Shown: piece after piece, positions 42,599-51,248 of the stretch | Numbering within the stretch: position 1 is the first letter of the stretch | Layout of the letters: each line of letters begins with the position of its first letter | Assembly: GCA_963813315.1 (NCBI GenBank) | Contig: CAWEYO010000012.1 | Coordinates: 82,813 to 146,812, forward strand | From: CAWEYO01 sp963813315 | GTDB taxonomy: Bacteria > Pseudomonadota > Alphaproteobacteria > Rhizobiales > Rhizobiaceae | DNA length: 64,000 nt | Reading direction: 5' to 3' | Made by a program: the position numbers and the translations under genes | Notes under the pieces: model-generated | Databases searched by the model: none | Seen by the model: only the letters and a program-made list of their open reading frames with translations | Told to the model about the DNA's origin: nothing

Positions 42599-43447
42599 AT
42601 GGACAAGCGCGATCTTTCCATCCTGTTCCGCGAGAGGCTGAGAATCCTTCTTCAACGCTCGGGTGCGAATCAATCGACCTTTGCGGCGGCGGTGGGCATC
42701 GACCGCTCCGCGCTCTCGCAATTGCTGGCCGGTGCGTCGACTCGCCTGCCTCGCGCGGAAACGCTGCTCAACATAGCGGCCGAGCATAAGGTTTCTCTCG
42801 ACTGGCTGCTGGGTCTGAGCCAGGATGAGGGGCTGACCGGTGAAATTCGCGCAAGTTTCGAGATCGAGGAAGGAACGGGAACATTTGACCGCACTTTGCT
42901 CGCCAAGTGGCACTCGGAAGCCGGCGGCACAAAGATTCGCTATGTGCCTGCCGGCATTCCCGATCTGCTGCGGACAGAGGATCTGGTCGCCTACGAAGCT
43001 GACATTTCCAACCGCAACCGGGAAGCACAGGCTGACGAAACCCAGTACCGCATCGACTACAACAGGCGACCGGAAACCGACATGGAAGCCTGCATGCCGC
43101 GCCATACACTGGAGATATTCGCGCGCGGCCTGGGTGTCTGGAGCGGTTTTCCGGAGGAGGCGCGGCGCGAGCAGCTTGGCCATATGGCGCGACTCCTCGA
43201 CGATCTCTACCCGACATTCCGGCTGTTCCTCTATGACGGCCGCGTTCGCTACTCGGTGCCCTACACGATTTTCGGCTCGATCCGCGCAGCGATCTATGTC
43301 GGGGACATGTACCTGGTGCTGAATGCAACGCAGCCGGTGCGCGCGCTAACCCGCCATTTCGACCATCTGATCCGGGCAGCTGAGATCAATGCGCATGAGG
43401 CGGCCACTTTCGCGCGCGAGCTTGCCCGGACAATTTTCCCGGCGTGA
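42599..43447 (+). CDS. XRE-family regulator with large C-terminal domain
   Basis: A 282-residue DNA-binding protein. An N-terminal Cro/C1 helix-turn-helix is clear (LRILLQRSGANQSTFAAAVG near 14-33, then IDRSALSQLLAG). The rest (PGAGIPDLLRTEDLVAYEAD region, GLGVWSGFPEEARREQLGHM near 181-200 and PYTIFGSIRAAIYVGDMYLV) looks like an effector domain without a family I can name. The ATG at 42599 has GGAAG upstream. It diverges from the fatty acid desaturase with 361 bp between, holding a repeat element and a possible promoter. Confidence 0.8.
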   Translation: MDKRDLSILFRERLRILLQRSGANQSTFAAAVGIDRSALSQLLAGASTRLPRAETLLNIAAEHKVSLDWLLGLSQDEGLTGEIRASFEIEEGTGTFDRTLLAKWHSEAGGTKIRYVPAGIPDLLRTEDLVAYEADISNRNREAQADETQYRIDYNRRPETDMEACMPRHTLEIFARGLGVWSGFPEEARREQLGHMARLLDDLYPTFRLFLYDGRVRYSVPYTIFGSIRAAIYVGDMYLVLNATQPVRALTRHFDHLIRAAEINAHEAATFARELARTIFPA

Positions 43448-43479
43448 AGTGATCGCCAGCCTTCGTGGTTATTCAGCGT

Positions 43480-44673
43480 CTAATCGATAATGTGCGTTTG
43501 CCCGATCAGTTCCAGCGTGTGCCGCGCAATCATCAGTTCTTCGTCTGTCGGAACCGCGAGCAGCGCAATACGGCTTGCCTCGCTCGAGATCACCAGCTTT
43601 CCTGCCGTATTGGCGGCTTGATCCAGCTCGGCGCCAAGCCAGGCAAATTTCTCGACTAAGCGCGCCCGGATCTCGGCCGAGTTCTCGCCGATCCCTGCCG
43701 TGAAGACGAAGGCGTCGAGACCACCCAGCGCTGCCGCCAATGTCCCTGCGTAGAGGCCGATACGGTAAACGAAATAGTCCAAGGCGAAGGCGGCGCAGGC
43801 ATCATCGCTCTTCAGCAGGTCGCGAACGTCATTGCTGATGCCGGACAGTCCCTTCAGGCCGCATTCACGGTACAGTAGATCCTGCACCTGCCCCGCCGTC
43901 ATACCCTTTTCCGCAATGAGATAGAGGATCACGCCGGGATCGATCTGTCCGCAGCGCGTTCCCATCGGCAGTCCGTCGAGCGCCGTAAATCCCATCGTGC
44001 TTTCGACGCTGCGGCCCTCCGACAGCGCGCACATGGAGGCGCCGCTTCCAAGATGCGCGACGATCACGCGTCCGCTCGCGATATCGGGGGCGATCTCACG
44101 CAGACGCCCCGAGACATACTCGTAGGACAGTCCGTGAAAACCGTACCGCCGCACGCCCTCCGCATAAAAGCGCTCCGGAATTGCATAGTGATCCGCCAAC
44201 GCGCTGTGGCCTCGATGGAATGCGGTGTCGAAGCATGCGACTTGCGGCAGTTCCGGACGTCGCTCGAGAAGGGCTCGAATCGGCGCCAGGTTGTTCGGCT
44301 GGTGGAGCGGAGCGAGTGGGATGTAGCGTTCAAGATTTCGTAGAACGTTCTCGTCCACCCGTATGGGTTCAGCGTAGTCGGGCCCCCCATGGACGACGCG
44401 GTGGCCGACGGCGGCGAGCTTGAACCCTTGCGTTTCCCGCAACCAGGCTCCCGCGACTTCGGTTGCGGCGGGAAGATCCGCGACATCGTCTGGCGAGTAG
44501 GCTCGATCTACCAACGGTTTCTTGTCAGGCCCGATGGCACGCAACCGCGGCGAGGTGCCGACGCCATCGATCTGACCTTTGACGTGCCTTTGCAGACGGC
44601 TCGACCCGTCTATTCCGAATACCTGGAACTTCAGGCTCGAGGAGCCGGCATTGAGGATCAGGATCGCGTGCAT
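43480..44673 (-). CDS. ackA: Acetate kinase
   Basis: A 397-residue acetate kinase: acetyl-phosphate plus ADP to acetate plus ATP, reversible, cytoplasmic. Signatures are ILILNAGSSSLKFQVFG at residues 4-20, VGHRVVHGGPDYAEP near 88-102, FDTAFHRG near 148-155, VIVAHLGSGASMCAL near 207-221 and FVFTAGIGENSAEIRARL near 324-341. It starts 5 bp after the pta stop, so the two are one operon. The divergent phosphoketolase gene supplies acetyl-phosphate, which AckA can use to make ATP. Confidence 0.96.
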   Translation of the reverse strand: MHAILILNAGSSSLKFQVFGIDGSSRLQRHVKGQIDGVGTSPRLRAIGPDKKPLVDRAYSPDDVADLPAATEVAGAWLRETQGFKLAAVGHRVVHGGPDYAEPIRVDENVLRNLERYIPLAPLHQPNNLAPIRALLERRPELPQVACFDTAFHRGHSALADHYAIPERFYAEGVRRYGFHGLSYEYVSGRLREIAPDIASGRVIVAHLGSGASMCALSEGRSVESTMGFTALDGLPMGTRCGQIDPGVILYLIAEKGMTAGQVQDLLYRECGLKGLSGISNDVRDLLKSDDACAAFALDYFVYRIGLYAGTLAAALGGLDAFVFTAGIGENSAEIRARLVEKFAWLGAELDQAANTAGKLVISSEASRIALLAVPTDEELMIARHTLELIGQTHIID

Positions 44674-44678
44674 GACGA

Positions 44679-45641
44679 TTAGACCGGCAAGGCCGCCGCG
44701 CGGCGGCGCGCGTCGGCAAGGAGTACTGCAACTGCGCAGGAAGCCAGCCGAGTGCGAACGGAATCGGCACGCGACGTGAGGATGATTGGGACGCGCGCGC
44801 CGAGCACGATGCCGGCGGCGTCCGCCTTGGCAAAGAAGGTAAGGTTCTTGGCCAGCATGTTGCCGGCTTCGAGATCGGGGACCACAAGGATCTGCGCGCG
44901 GCCGGCGACAGCAGACTTGATACCCTTGATCCGCGCCGCCTCGGGATCAATGGCATTGTCAAAGGCAAGCGGCCCGTCGAGCATGCCGCCCGTGATCTGG
45001 CCGCGCTCGGCCATCTTGCACAGTGCCGCGGCCTCGATGGTTGACGGTATCTTCGACGTGACGGTTTCAACGGCGGAAAGGATGGCGACGCGCGGCTCGC
45101 CGAGACCGATCTGGGTGAAGAGATCTATGGCGTTCTGGATGATGTCGCGCTTGGCGTCGAGATCGGGAAAGATATTGATCGCCGCATCGGTGATAAACAG
45201 TGTCTCGGCATAGGCTGGCACATCCATCACAAACACGTGGCTGATCCGCCGCGCCGTGCGCAACCCCGTTGCGGATGCAGTGACTGCCCGCATAAGCTCA
45301 TCGGTATGGAGGCTGCCCTTCATCAGCAGCTCTCCCTTCGCCTCCTGGATCAGCTGAACGCCCTTTGCGGACGCGGCGTCGCTGTGCGCCACGTCGACAA
45401 GCTCGAAGCGACCAATGTCGAGACTGTGCTCATCTGCCACCGCGCGGATTTTGCGGCTCGGTCCAACCAGAATCGGCACTATCAGGCTTTCGTCGGCTGC
45501 CTCCATCGCGCCACGCAGTGAAGTCTCGTCGCAGGGATGTACGACGATGGTCTTCGTTGCCGGGACAAGCTGCGCACGTGAAATCAAGTGCTCGTATTTT
45601 TCGTGAGCAGTTTCGGCTTTGTCTGAGTCAACCTGGATCAA
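44679..45641 (-). CDS. pta: Phosphate acetyltransferase (short type)
   Basis: A 320-residue phosphate acetyl/butyryltransferase that interconverts acetyl-phosphate and acetyl-CoA. It has only the catalytic PTA_PTB domain and no N-terminal BioD-like regulatory domain. Landmarks include ETSLRGAMEAADESLIVPIL near 39-58, RISHVFVMDVPAYAETLFIT near 136-155, and LILVVPDLEAGNMLAKNLTF-like ILVVPDLEAGNMLAKNLTFF near 251-270. It leads an operon with ackA (5 bp gap) and diverges from phosphoketolase. With those two it allows carbon from sugar phosphates to enter acetyl-CoA without pyruvate decarboxylation. Confidence 0.92.
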   Translation of the reverse strand: MIQVDSDKAETAHEKYEHLISRAQLVPATKTIVVHPCDETSLRGAMEAADESLIVPILVGPSRKIRAVADEHSLDIGRFELVDVAHSDAASAKGVQLIQEAKGELLMKGSLHTDELMRAVTASATGLRTARRISHVFVMDVPAYAETLFITDAAINIFPDLDAKRDIIQNAIDLFTQIGLGEPRVAILSAVETVTSKIPSTIEAAALCKMAERGQITGGMLDGPLAFDNAIDPEAARIKGIKSAVAGRAQILVVPDLEAGNMLAKNLTFFAKADAAGIVLGARVPIILTSRADSVRTRLASCAVAVLLADARRRAAALPV

Positions 45642-45672
45642 GAGCTTGTCCTCCGAGGCTTGCCTCTGTCAC

Positions 45673-45781
45673 TAAAGCGCGTCGCGGCAAATCCTAATAC
45701 ATATCGCCCAAAAGTACGCAGCGGTTTTGGGACAACGACATGCACAAAAACAATAGCCTAAAGCGCGTCGCATAAATCCGT
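45673..45781. repeat. GTCGCCCAAAAG-type dispersed repeat, copy 1
   Basis: Contains CGCCCAAAAGTACGCAGCGG, TTTTGGGACAACGACATGCA and CAATAGCCTAAAGCGCGTCG; almost the same sequence lies at 48773-48854. An additional AAAGCGCGTCGC at the left edge matches the right one. It lies between the divergent pta and phosphoketolase operons. The rest of the 608-base gap holds a 39-codon gene and no other recognised feature. Confidence 0.8.
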
Positions 45782-46013
45782 GCCGCGGCAGATTTGTGAC
45801 GGCCCGCCCCGTTCTACCAACGCCAACCTATACCACGGGCACCCATGCCCATTTTAGTCTATACTGCCGTCCAAGTCGGCGTCGGATAAGCCGCATAGGT
45901 TCATGGTGTCCATATCCATGCCAACTGCGCCGCAAGATGCGTAGGCCGCCGGTATCTCAGCGTTGTTTTCCGACCTGAGACAACCAGGCAAAGGTGGGTC
46001 CTGGCTAAAGACA

Positions 46014-46133
46014 ATGCGCGACATCGACAAACCGCCAAGATCATTTCTGTTTTACTTGATCATCTGGACATTTATTGGAATGACTATATTTTCAATTTTG
46101 GTCTACTTAATTATTACAAGGGCCATTATTTAA
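46014..46133 (+). CDS. 39-residue single-pass membrane peptide
   Basis: An ATG at 46014 opens 39 codons ending in TAA at 46131. The N-terminal MRDIDKPPRS is followed by one long hydrophobic helix (FLFYLIIWTFIGMTIFSILV, then YLIITRAII). The positive-inside rule does not give a clear orientation. The stretch is much more AT-rich than the neighbourhood. A Shine-Dalgarno-like AAAGGTGG is about 15 bases upstream, further than usual. It lies 116 bp before phosphoketolase on the same strand. Size and shape resemble small accessory subunits of membrane complexes such as CydX, but no family match is claimed. Confidence 0.5.
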   Translation: MRDIDKPPRSFLFYLIIWTFIGMTIFSILVYLIITRAII

Positions 46134-46249
46134 TTTGTCTATTCGAAGGTGGCGACTTGGATTGCGCCTAACAGGGAAGCCGCCACACTGAGGTCCGGGC
46201 TTTGGCCAGCTCAGTGCGACCGTTCCCGATCTTGAAACAGGAGGGCCCC

Positions 46250-48712
46250 ATGGCTTCCAAAACCGCAACCGACAAAAAGCATTCCACTGCCAAGAATTTG
46301 CCGGGCGGCAGCCCTCTCACCACCGCTGAACTGCAGGCGATGGATGCTTACTGGCGGGCATCCAACTATCTGTCGGTCGGCCAGATCTACCTGCTCAAAA
46401 ACCCGCTGCTGGAAAAGCCGCTGAAGCGTCAGCACATCAAGCCCAGGCTGCTGGGCCACTGGGGCACCACGCCGGGTCTGAATATGCTTTACGTCCACCT
46501 GAACCGGGTCATCAAACACGATGACCTCAACATGATCTACATCATCGGGCCGGGACATGGAGGCCCCGCCCTCGTTGCCCACGCCTATCTGGAAGGTACC
46601 TACAGCGAGGTCTATCCAAATATCAGTCAAGACGCGGAGGGTATGAAGAAGCTGTTCAAGCAGTTCAGCTTTCCCGGTGGCATTCCCAGTCACGTTGCCC
46701 CGGAGACGCCCGGCAGCATTCACGAAGGTGGGGAACTTGGCTACGCCCTCAGTCATGCTTTCGGCGCGGCCTTCGACAACCCGGACCTGATCGTCGCCTG
46801 TGTCATCGGCGACGGAGAAGCCGAGACCGGGCCTCTCGCGACAGGTTGGCATGGAAACAAATTCCTGAATCCGGCCCGCGATGGCTGCGTCCTGCCGATC
46901 CTTCACCTCAACGGGTACAAGATCGCCAACCCCTGCTTCTTGGCCCGCATACCGAAGGACGAGTTGCAAAAGTTTTTCGAGGGGATGGGCTACAAGCCGT
47001 ACTTCGTCGAGGGGCACGACCCGGCGGACGTCCACCAGCAACTGGCTGCCGTGCTCGACACTGCAGTGGCCGAAATCAAGCAAATCTGGGCTGATGCCCG
47101 AGTGAGTGGCAATCTGAAGCGCCCCACCTGGCCGATGATCGTCTTCCGTACACCGAAGGGTTGGACCTGCCCATCGGAAATCGACGGCAAGAAATCCGAG
47201 GGCTACTGGCGCGCGCATCAGGTTCCCATGGGCGACATGGACAAGCCCGAGCACATCCGAATTCTCGAACAGTGGATGAAGAGCTACCGGCCGGAGGAGC
47301 TGTTCGATGCAGGTGGACGGTTCAATTCCAAACTGGCGTCGCTGGCTCCAACGGGTCATCGCCGCATGAGCGACAATCCGCATGCTAACGGCGGCTTGAT
47401 GTTGCGCGACCTTAAGATGCCGGATTTCCGGGACTATGCGGTGACTGTGGACAGCCCGGGCGCAACGACGGTCGAGTTGGCGCGAGTGATGGGCAAGTTT
47501 CTCAGGGATGTGATGAAATTGAATTTGAAAAGCAACAACTTCCGCCTGTTCAGCCCGGATGAAAACAACTCCAATCGTTGGCAGGACGTGCTGGAGGTCA
47601 CCAACCGTTGTTTCATGGCCGAAATCTACCCGGAGGACGACCATTTAGCGCCAGATGGCCGCGTGATGGAAGTGCTCAGCGAGCACCAGTGCCAAGGCTG
47701 GCTGGAGGGTTATCTATTAACGGGCCGGCATGGCTTCTTCTCCTGCTACGAGGCTTTCATCCACATCATCGATTCGATGTTCAACCAGCACGCCAAGTGG
47801 CTGAAGGTGTGCCATGAGATCCCGTGGCGCCGGCCGATCGCTTCGCTCAACTACTTCCTCAGCTCCCACGTCTGGCGGCAGGACCACAACGGCTTCAGCC
47901 ATCAGGATCCCGGATTCCTCGATCACGTTGCCAACAAGAAAGCGGAGGTGATCCGGATCTACTTGCCACCCGACGCCAACACGCTCCTTTCGGTGACAGA
48001 CCACTGCCTGCGCAGCCGCGACTACGTCAACGTCGTGGTCGCCGGCAAGCAGCCCGCGCCGCAGTGGCTCACGATGGATCAAGCGATCAAGCACTGCGTC
48101 GAGGGTCTCGGCATTTGGGAGTGGGCCAGCAACGACAAGGGTTACGAACCTGATGTGGTCATGGCCTGTTGCGGCGATGTTCCGACCTTGGAGACGCTGG
48201 CAGCCGTGCAGTTGATCCGCGAGCACCTGCCGGAATTGAAAGTGCGCGTCGTCAACGTGGTCAACCTGATGAAATTGCAACCATCGGAAGAACATCCGCA
48301 TGGATTACCGGATCGTGATTTTGATGCGCTGTTCACGAAAGACAAGCCGGTCATCTTCGCCTTCCACGGCTATCCGTGGCTAATCCACCGGCTGACCTAT
48401 CGCCGGACCAATCACGACAACCTGCACGTCCGCGGCTACAAGGAAGAAGGCACCACGACCACTCCGTTTGACATGGTCGTTCTGAACGACCTCGATCGTT
48501 TCCACCTGGTGGAAGACGTTATCGACCGCCTGCCGCAACTGGGCGCGCGCGCCGCTTACTTCAAGCAGTCAATTCACGAGAAGCTGATCGAACACAGGCA
48601 GTACATTGAGGAGCACGGCGACGACATGCCGGACATCAGCGCCTGGAAATGGGGATTGACGAATGAGGCCGGCAAGCCTCGACGGACCTCAACGGAAGGC
48701 GACAATATTTGA
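46250..48712 (+). CDS. xfp: Xylulose-5-phosphate/fructose-6-phosphate phosphoketolase
   Basis: An 820-residue thiamine-diphosphate enzyme that splits xylulose-5-phosphate (and often fructose-6-phosphate) with phosphate into acetyl-phosphate and glyceraldehyde-3-phosphate (or erythrose-4-phosphate). Family marks are HLNRVIKHDDLNMIYIIGPG near 80-99, GGELGYALSHAFGAAFDNPD near 160-179, CVIGDGEAETGPLATGWHGN near 184-203 and YVNVVVAGKQPAPQWLTMDQ near 594-613. Length is the usual one. The ATG at 46250 lies just after CAGGAGGG; an earlier frame start at 46202 is not needed. It diverges from pta-ackA, with which it makes a full acetyl-phosphate route. Direct repeats flank it. Confidence 0.96.
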   Translation: MASKTATDKKHSTAKNLPGGSPLTTAELQAMDAYWRASNYLSVGQIYLLKNPLLEKPLKRQHIKPRLLGHWGTTPGLNMLYVHLNRVIKHDDLNMIYIIGPGHGGPALVAHAYLEGTYSEVYPNISQDAEGMKKLFKQFSFPGGIPSHVAPETPGSIHEGGELGYALSHAFGAAFDNPDLIVACVIGDGEAETGPLATGWHGNKFLNPARDGCVLPILHLNGYKIANPCFLARIPKDELQKFFEGMGYKPYFVEGHDPADVHQQLAAVLDTAVAEIKQIWADARVSGNLKRPTWPMIVFRTPKGWTCPSEIDGKKSEGYWRAHQVPMGDMDKPEHIRILEQWMKSYRPEELFDAGGRFNSKLASLAPTGHRRMSDNPHANGGLMLRDLKMPDFRDYAVTVDSPGATTVELARVMGKFLRDVMKLNLKSNNFRLFSPDENNSNRWQDVLEVTNRCFMAEIYPEDDHLAPDGRVMEVLSEHQCQGWLEGYLLTGRHGFFSCYEAFIHIIDSMFNQHAKWLKVCHEIPWRRPIASLNYFLSSHVWRQDHNGFSHQDPGFLDHVANKKAEVIRIYLPPDANTLLSVTDHCLRSRDYVNVVVAGKQPAPQWLTMDQAIKHCVEGLGIWEWASNDKGYEPDVVMACCGDVPTLETLAAVQLIREHLPELKVRVVNVVNLMKLQPSEEHPHGLPDRDFDALFTKDKPVIFAFHGYPWLIHRLTYRRTNHDNLHVRGYKEEGTTTTPFDMVVLNDLDRFHLVEDVIDRLPQLGARAAYFKQSIHEKLIEHRQYIEEHGDDMPDISAWKWGLTNEAGKPRRTSTEGDNI

Positions 48713-48772
48713 GTTGAGGTGCAATTCAAATCAGACTTTGAGGCGAACATGTCCGACGCCCCGGTGAACCTC

Positions 48773-48854
48773 ATGCATGTCGCCCAAAAGTGCACAGCGG
48801 TTTTGGGACAACGACATGCACAAGAACAATAGCCTAAAGCGGTCGCATGAATCC
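48773..48854. repeat. GTCGCCCAAAAG-type dispersed repeat, copy 2
   Basis: CATGTCGCCCAAAAGTGCAC, AGCGGTTTTGGGACAACGAC and ATGCACAAGAACAATAGCCT follow one another, in the same orientation as copy 1 at 45673. It separates phosphoketolase from the DUF2329 gene. Confidence 0.8.
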
Positions 48855-48899
48855 TTTTCGCCGCGACGCGCTTTCGGTTAACGGAGCACATTCGCGTCA

Positions 48900-50219
48900 A
48901 TGCCCGAAATGCAGTCAACCCACGCCGAAATCGACCGGCTGCCGACCGATGAAGACTGGGGACGGCTGCAGTTCACGACGTTGTTGTACTATCTGCACGA
49001 TACAAACCCGGACAACGGCCTGGTTCGAGACAAAACGGAGTCCAATGCCCCGGCAAGCATCGCGGCAATCGGCATGGCGTTGGCAGCGATTCCCGTCATT
49101 GTAGAACGTGGCATCATCATCCGCGAATTCGCGGCGAAGATGGCCCGCAAGCGACTGCGATACTTGATGGAATGTCCTCAGGGCCCGGAGCCCGATGCAT
49201 CGGGCTACAAAGGCTTTTTCTACCATTTTCTGGACATGGAAACGGGCCGGCGGGTCTGGCAATGTGAGTTGTCGACCATCGATTCAGCCTTTCTGTTCGC
49301 AGGCGCCTTGACGGTTGCCACCTATTTCGATCGCGACACCGCCGATGAAGCAGAAATCCGCCACCTCGCCACGACGCTTTATGAGCGGGCCGACTGGAAC
49401 TGGGCCTGTGCTGGCGGTCTCTCGCTGACGCATGGCTGGCGCCCGGAAAGCGGATTCATCCCGCATCGTTGGCAAGGCTATGATGAGGGCTTGCTGCTCT
49501 ACATCCTCGGCCTTGGCTCGCCGACCCACCCGTTGCACCCGCAGAGCTATGCCGCCTACACCGCAACCTACGAATGGAAGAAAATCTACGGCCGCGAGCT
49601 GCTTTATTCGGGTCCCCTTTTTACCCATCAGCTGTCGCACATGTGGGTGGATTTTCGCGGCATCCGCGACGACTTCATGCGTCACCACGACAGGGATTAT
49701 TTCGAGAACAGCCGGCAGGCAACGTTCGTGCAGCAGGAGTATGCAATCCGCAACCCGATGAATTTCGTCGGCTACGGTCGATATTGTTGGGGGTTCACCG
49801 CGTGCGACGGGCCCGGTTGGACCACCCGAGTCGTCAATGGCGTCGAGCGGCAGTTCTTCGATTACAACGCCCGCGGCGCTCCGTTCGGTCCCGATGACGG
49901 GACGGTCGCGCCATGGGTTGTCATTGCCTCGCTGCCATTCGCACCAGAGATAGTGGTCCCGACGATCCGCAACTTTGGCCGCATGAACCTCGGAATGACA
50001 CGACTCTACGGCTTCAAACCGTCGTTCAATCAGTCATTTACGATGGAAGATAGTCCCACCGGCTTCTGGGTAACCCCCTGTCACTTTGGCATCGACCAAG
50101 GGCCTGTCGTGCTGATGATCGAAAACTACCGGACTGGCCTGCTCTGGAACCTCATGCGCCGCTGTTCGCCGATAGTAGAGGGATTGCGCCGAGCAGGGTT
50201 TTCAGGAGGATGGCTGTGA
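48900..50219 (+). CDS. Glucoamylase-like protein (DUF2329 / GH144-like)
   Basis: A 439-residue protein of the Pfam Glycoamylase/DUF2329 (COG5368) family; a characterised group (GH144) cleaves beta-1,2-glucans. The (alpha/alpha)6-barrel shows DASGYKGFFYHFLDMETGRR near 100-119, WRPESGFIPHRWQGYDEGLL near 179-198, GPLFTHQLSHMWVDFRGIRD near 238-257 and GYGRYCWGFTACDGPGWT near 289-306; acidic residues in these loops are the likely catalytic ones. There is no clear signal peptide. Rhizobia make cyclic beta-1,2-glucan, a plausible but unproven substrate. The ATG at 48900 is used; one three codons later is an alternative. It follows phosphoketolase on the same strand. Confidence 0.82.
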   Translation: MPEMQSTHAEIDRLPTDEDWGRLQFTTLLYYLHDTNPDNGLVRDKTESNAPASIAAIGMALAAIPVIVERGIIIREFAAKMARKRLRYLMECPQGPEPDASGYKGFFYHFLDMETGRRVWQCELSTIDSAFLFAGALTVATYFDRDTADEAEIRHLATTLYERADWNWACAGGLSLTHGWRPESGFIPHRWQGYDEGLLLYILGLGSPTHPLHPQSYAAYTATYEWKKIYGRELLYSGPLFTHQLSHMWVDFRGIRDDFMRHHDRDYFENSRQATFVQQEYAIRNPMNFVGYGRYCWGFTACDGPGWTTRVVNGVERQFFDYNARGAPFGPDDGTVAPWVVIASLPFAPEIVVPTIRNFGRMNLGMTRLYGFKPSFNQSFTMEDSPTGFWVTPCHFGIDQGPVVLMIENYRTGLLWNLMRRCSPIVEGLRRAGFSGGWL

Positions 50220-50499
50220 CGCCGCGGTGCAGGATCCGAATATGCTGTCACGTGTAATCGCGAACGCGCGGGCCGCCGCCGGTCAGCTTTCGGGCGAGCG
50301 CGTCCTCTGTCCTCCGGGTTGAAGCGGTCGATGTATTTGACGATCGAATCCGTGCTTGGACCGAGATCGAAACGATAGACGACGGCTTCGCCGCCAAGGC
50401 CGCCGCGGCGGGACTTGCCAAGTATGAGTGATTCCGGCTAATTCCGCGCGCATTCCGTGAACTTTGCTGCGCCGTGAGGCGCCCTGGAGTGCCCCATCC
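50220..50499. other. Gap with a possible gene tail
   Basis: From about 50279 to 50434 one frame on the plus strand reads AVDVFDDRIRAWTEIETIDD and GFAAKAAAAGLAKYE before a TGA. It resembles a protein C-terminus, perhaps of an NTF2-like fold, but no start or upstream domain is found. It may be a remnant. Confidence 0.25.
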
Positions 50500-50997
50500 A
50501 TGTCGCTTCCCGAAAAGGCTTTCCCCGTATCGTGGGACCAGTTCCACCGCGATGCCCGCGCGCTCGCCTGGCGGCTTTCGAGCGTTAATGGCAGCTGGCG
50601 GGCGATTGTCTGCATCACGCGCGGCGGCCTGGTGCCGGCGGCCATCGTCTCGCGCGAACTCGGCATTCGCCTCATCGAGACAGTCTGTATCGCGTCCTAC
50701 CACGAGTATGTCGAGCAAGGTGAACTCGACGTGCTCAAGGAGGTGTCGCCTTCGCTGCTGGTCAGCGAGGGGCGCGACGTCCTCATCATCGACGACCTGA
50801 CCGATACCGGAAAGACTGCGGCCATCGTGCGGGCGATGATGCCACAGGCGCATTTCGCCACGATCTATGCCAAGCCGAAGGGGCGTCCGCTGGTCGATAC
50901 CTTTGTCACGGAAGTGTCTCAGGACACGTGGATCTATTTCCCTTGGGACATGGGCTTCACCTATCAGAAGCCGATCGCCGAAGGTCATGGCGGATAG
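50500..50997 (+). CDS. gpt: Xanthine phosphoribosyltransferase
   Basis: A 165-residue type I phosphoribosyltransferase that salvages xanthine/guanine with PRPP to XMP/GMP. The PRPP loop is VLIIDDLTDTGKTAAIVRAM near residues 95-114, with the acidic pair DD and TGKT. The loop ITRGGLVPAAIVSRELG near 40-56 and the active-site hood region FPWDMGFTYQKPI near 145-157 fit the Gpt group. The ATG at 50500 (MSLPEKAFPV) is chosen by similarity; the frame reaching back to 50464 is unsupported. Confidence 0.92.
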   Translation: MSLPEKAFPVSWDQFHRDARALAWRLSSVNGSWRAIVCITRGGLVPAAIVSRELGIRLIETVCIASYHEYVEQGELDVLKEVSPSLLVSEGRDVLIIDDLTDTGKTAAIVRAMMPQAHFATIYAKPKGRPLVDTFVTEVSQDTWIYFPWDMGFTYQKPIAEGHGG

Positions 50998-51248
50998 ATA
51001 GAACTCCGCCTTTGCTGCAATTGGGACTGGCGCCGAAGGTCGCGCAGGGCCTGACCTGAATATCAACACAGCGCCCGACACGCCGCGGGCGTCTCCGCAA
51101 GACAGCGATCAGAAACTGTCGGATGGGACGCTCTCTACAGCCGGATTTGATCACAATGCCTGTTGTTTTTACTTTTAAAACACATAATTAACGTCGATAA
51201 TCATACGACGGCAAACGAATCAGAACAGGAAAGTATTCGCTTCGGGCC

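Noticed and set aside
45796..45978. A 60-codon frame upstream of the 39-residue gene
   Set aside because: Rich in arginine, proline and cysteine in a way typical of non-coding GC-rich frames; no ribosome site.
46211..47644. A 477-codon minus-strand frame across phosphoketolase
   Set aside because: Shadow of the strongly conserved xfp frame.
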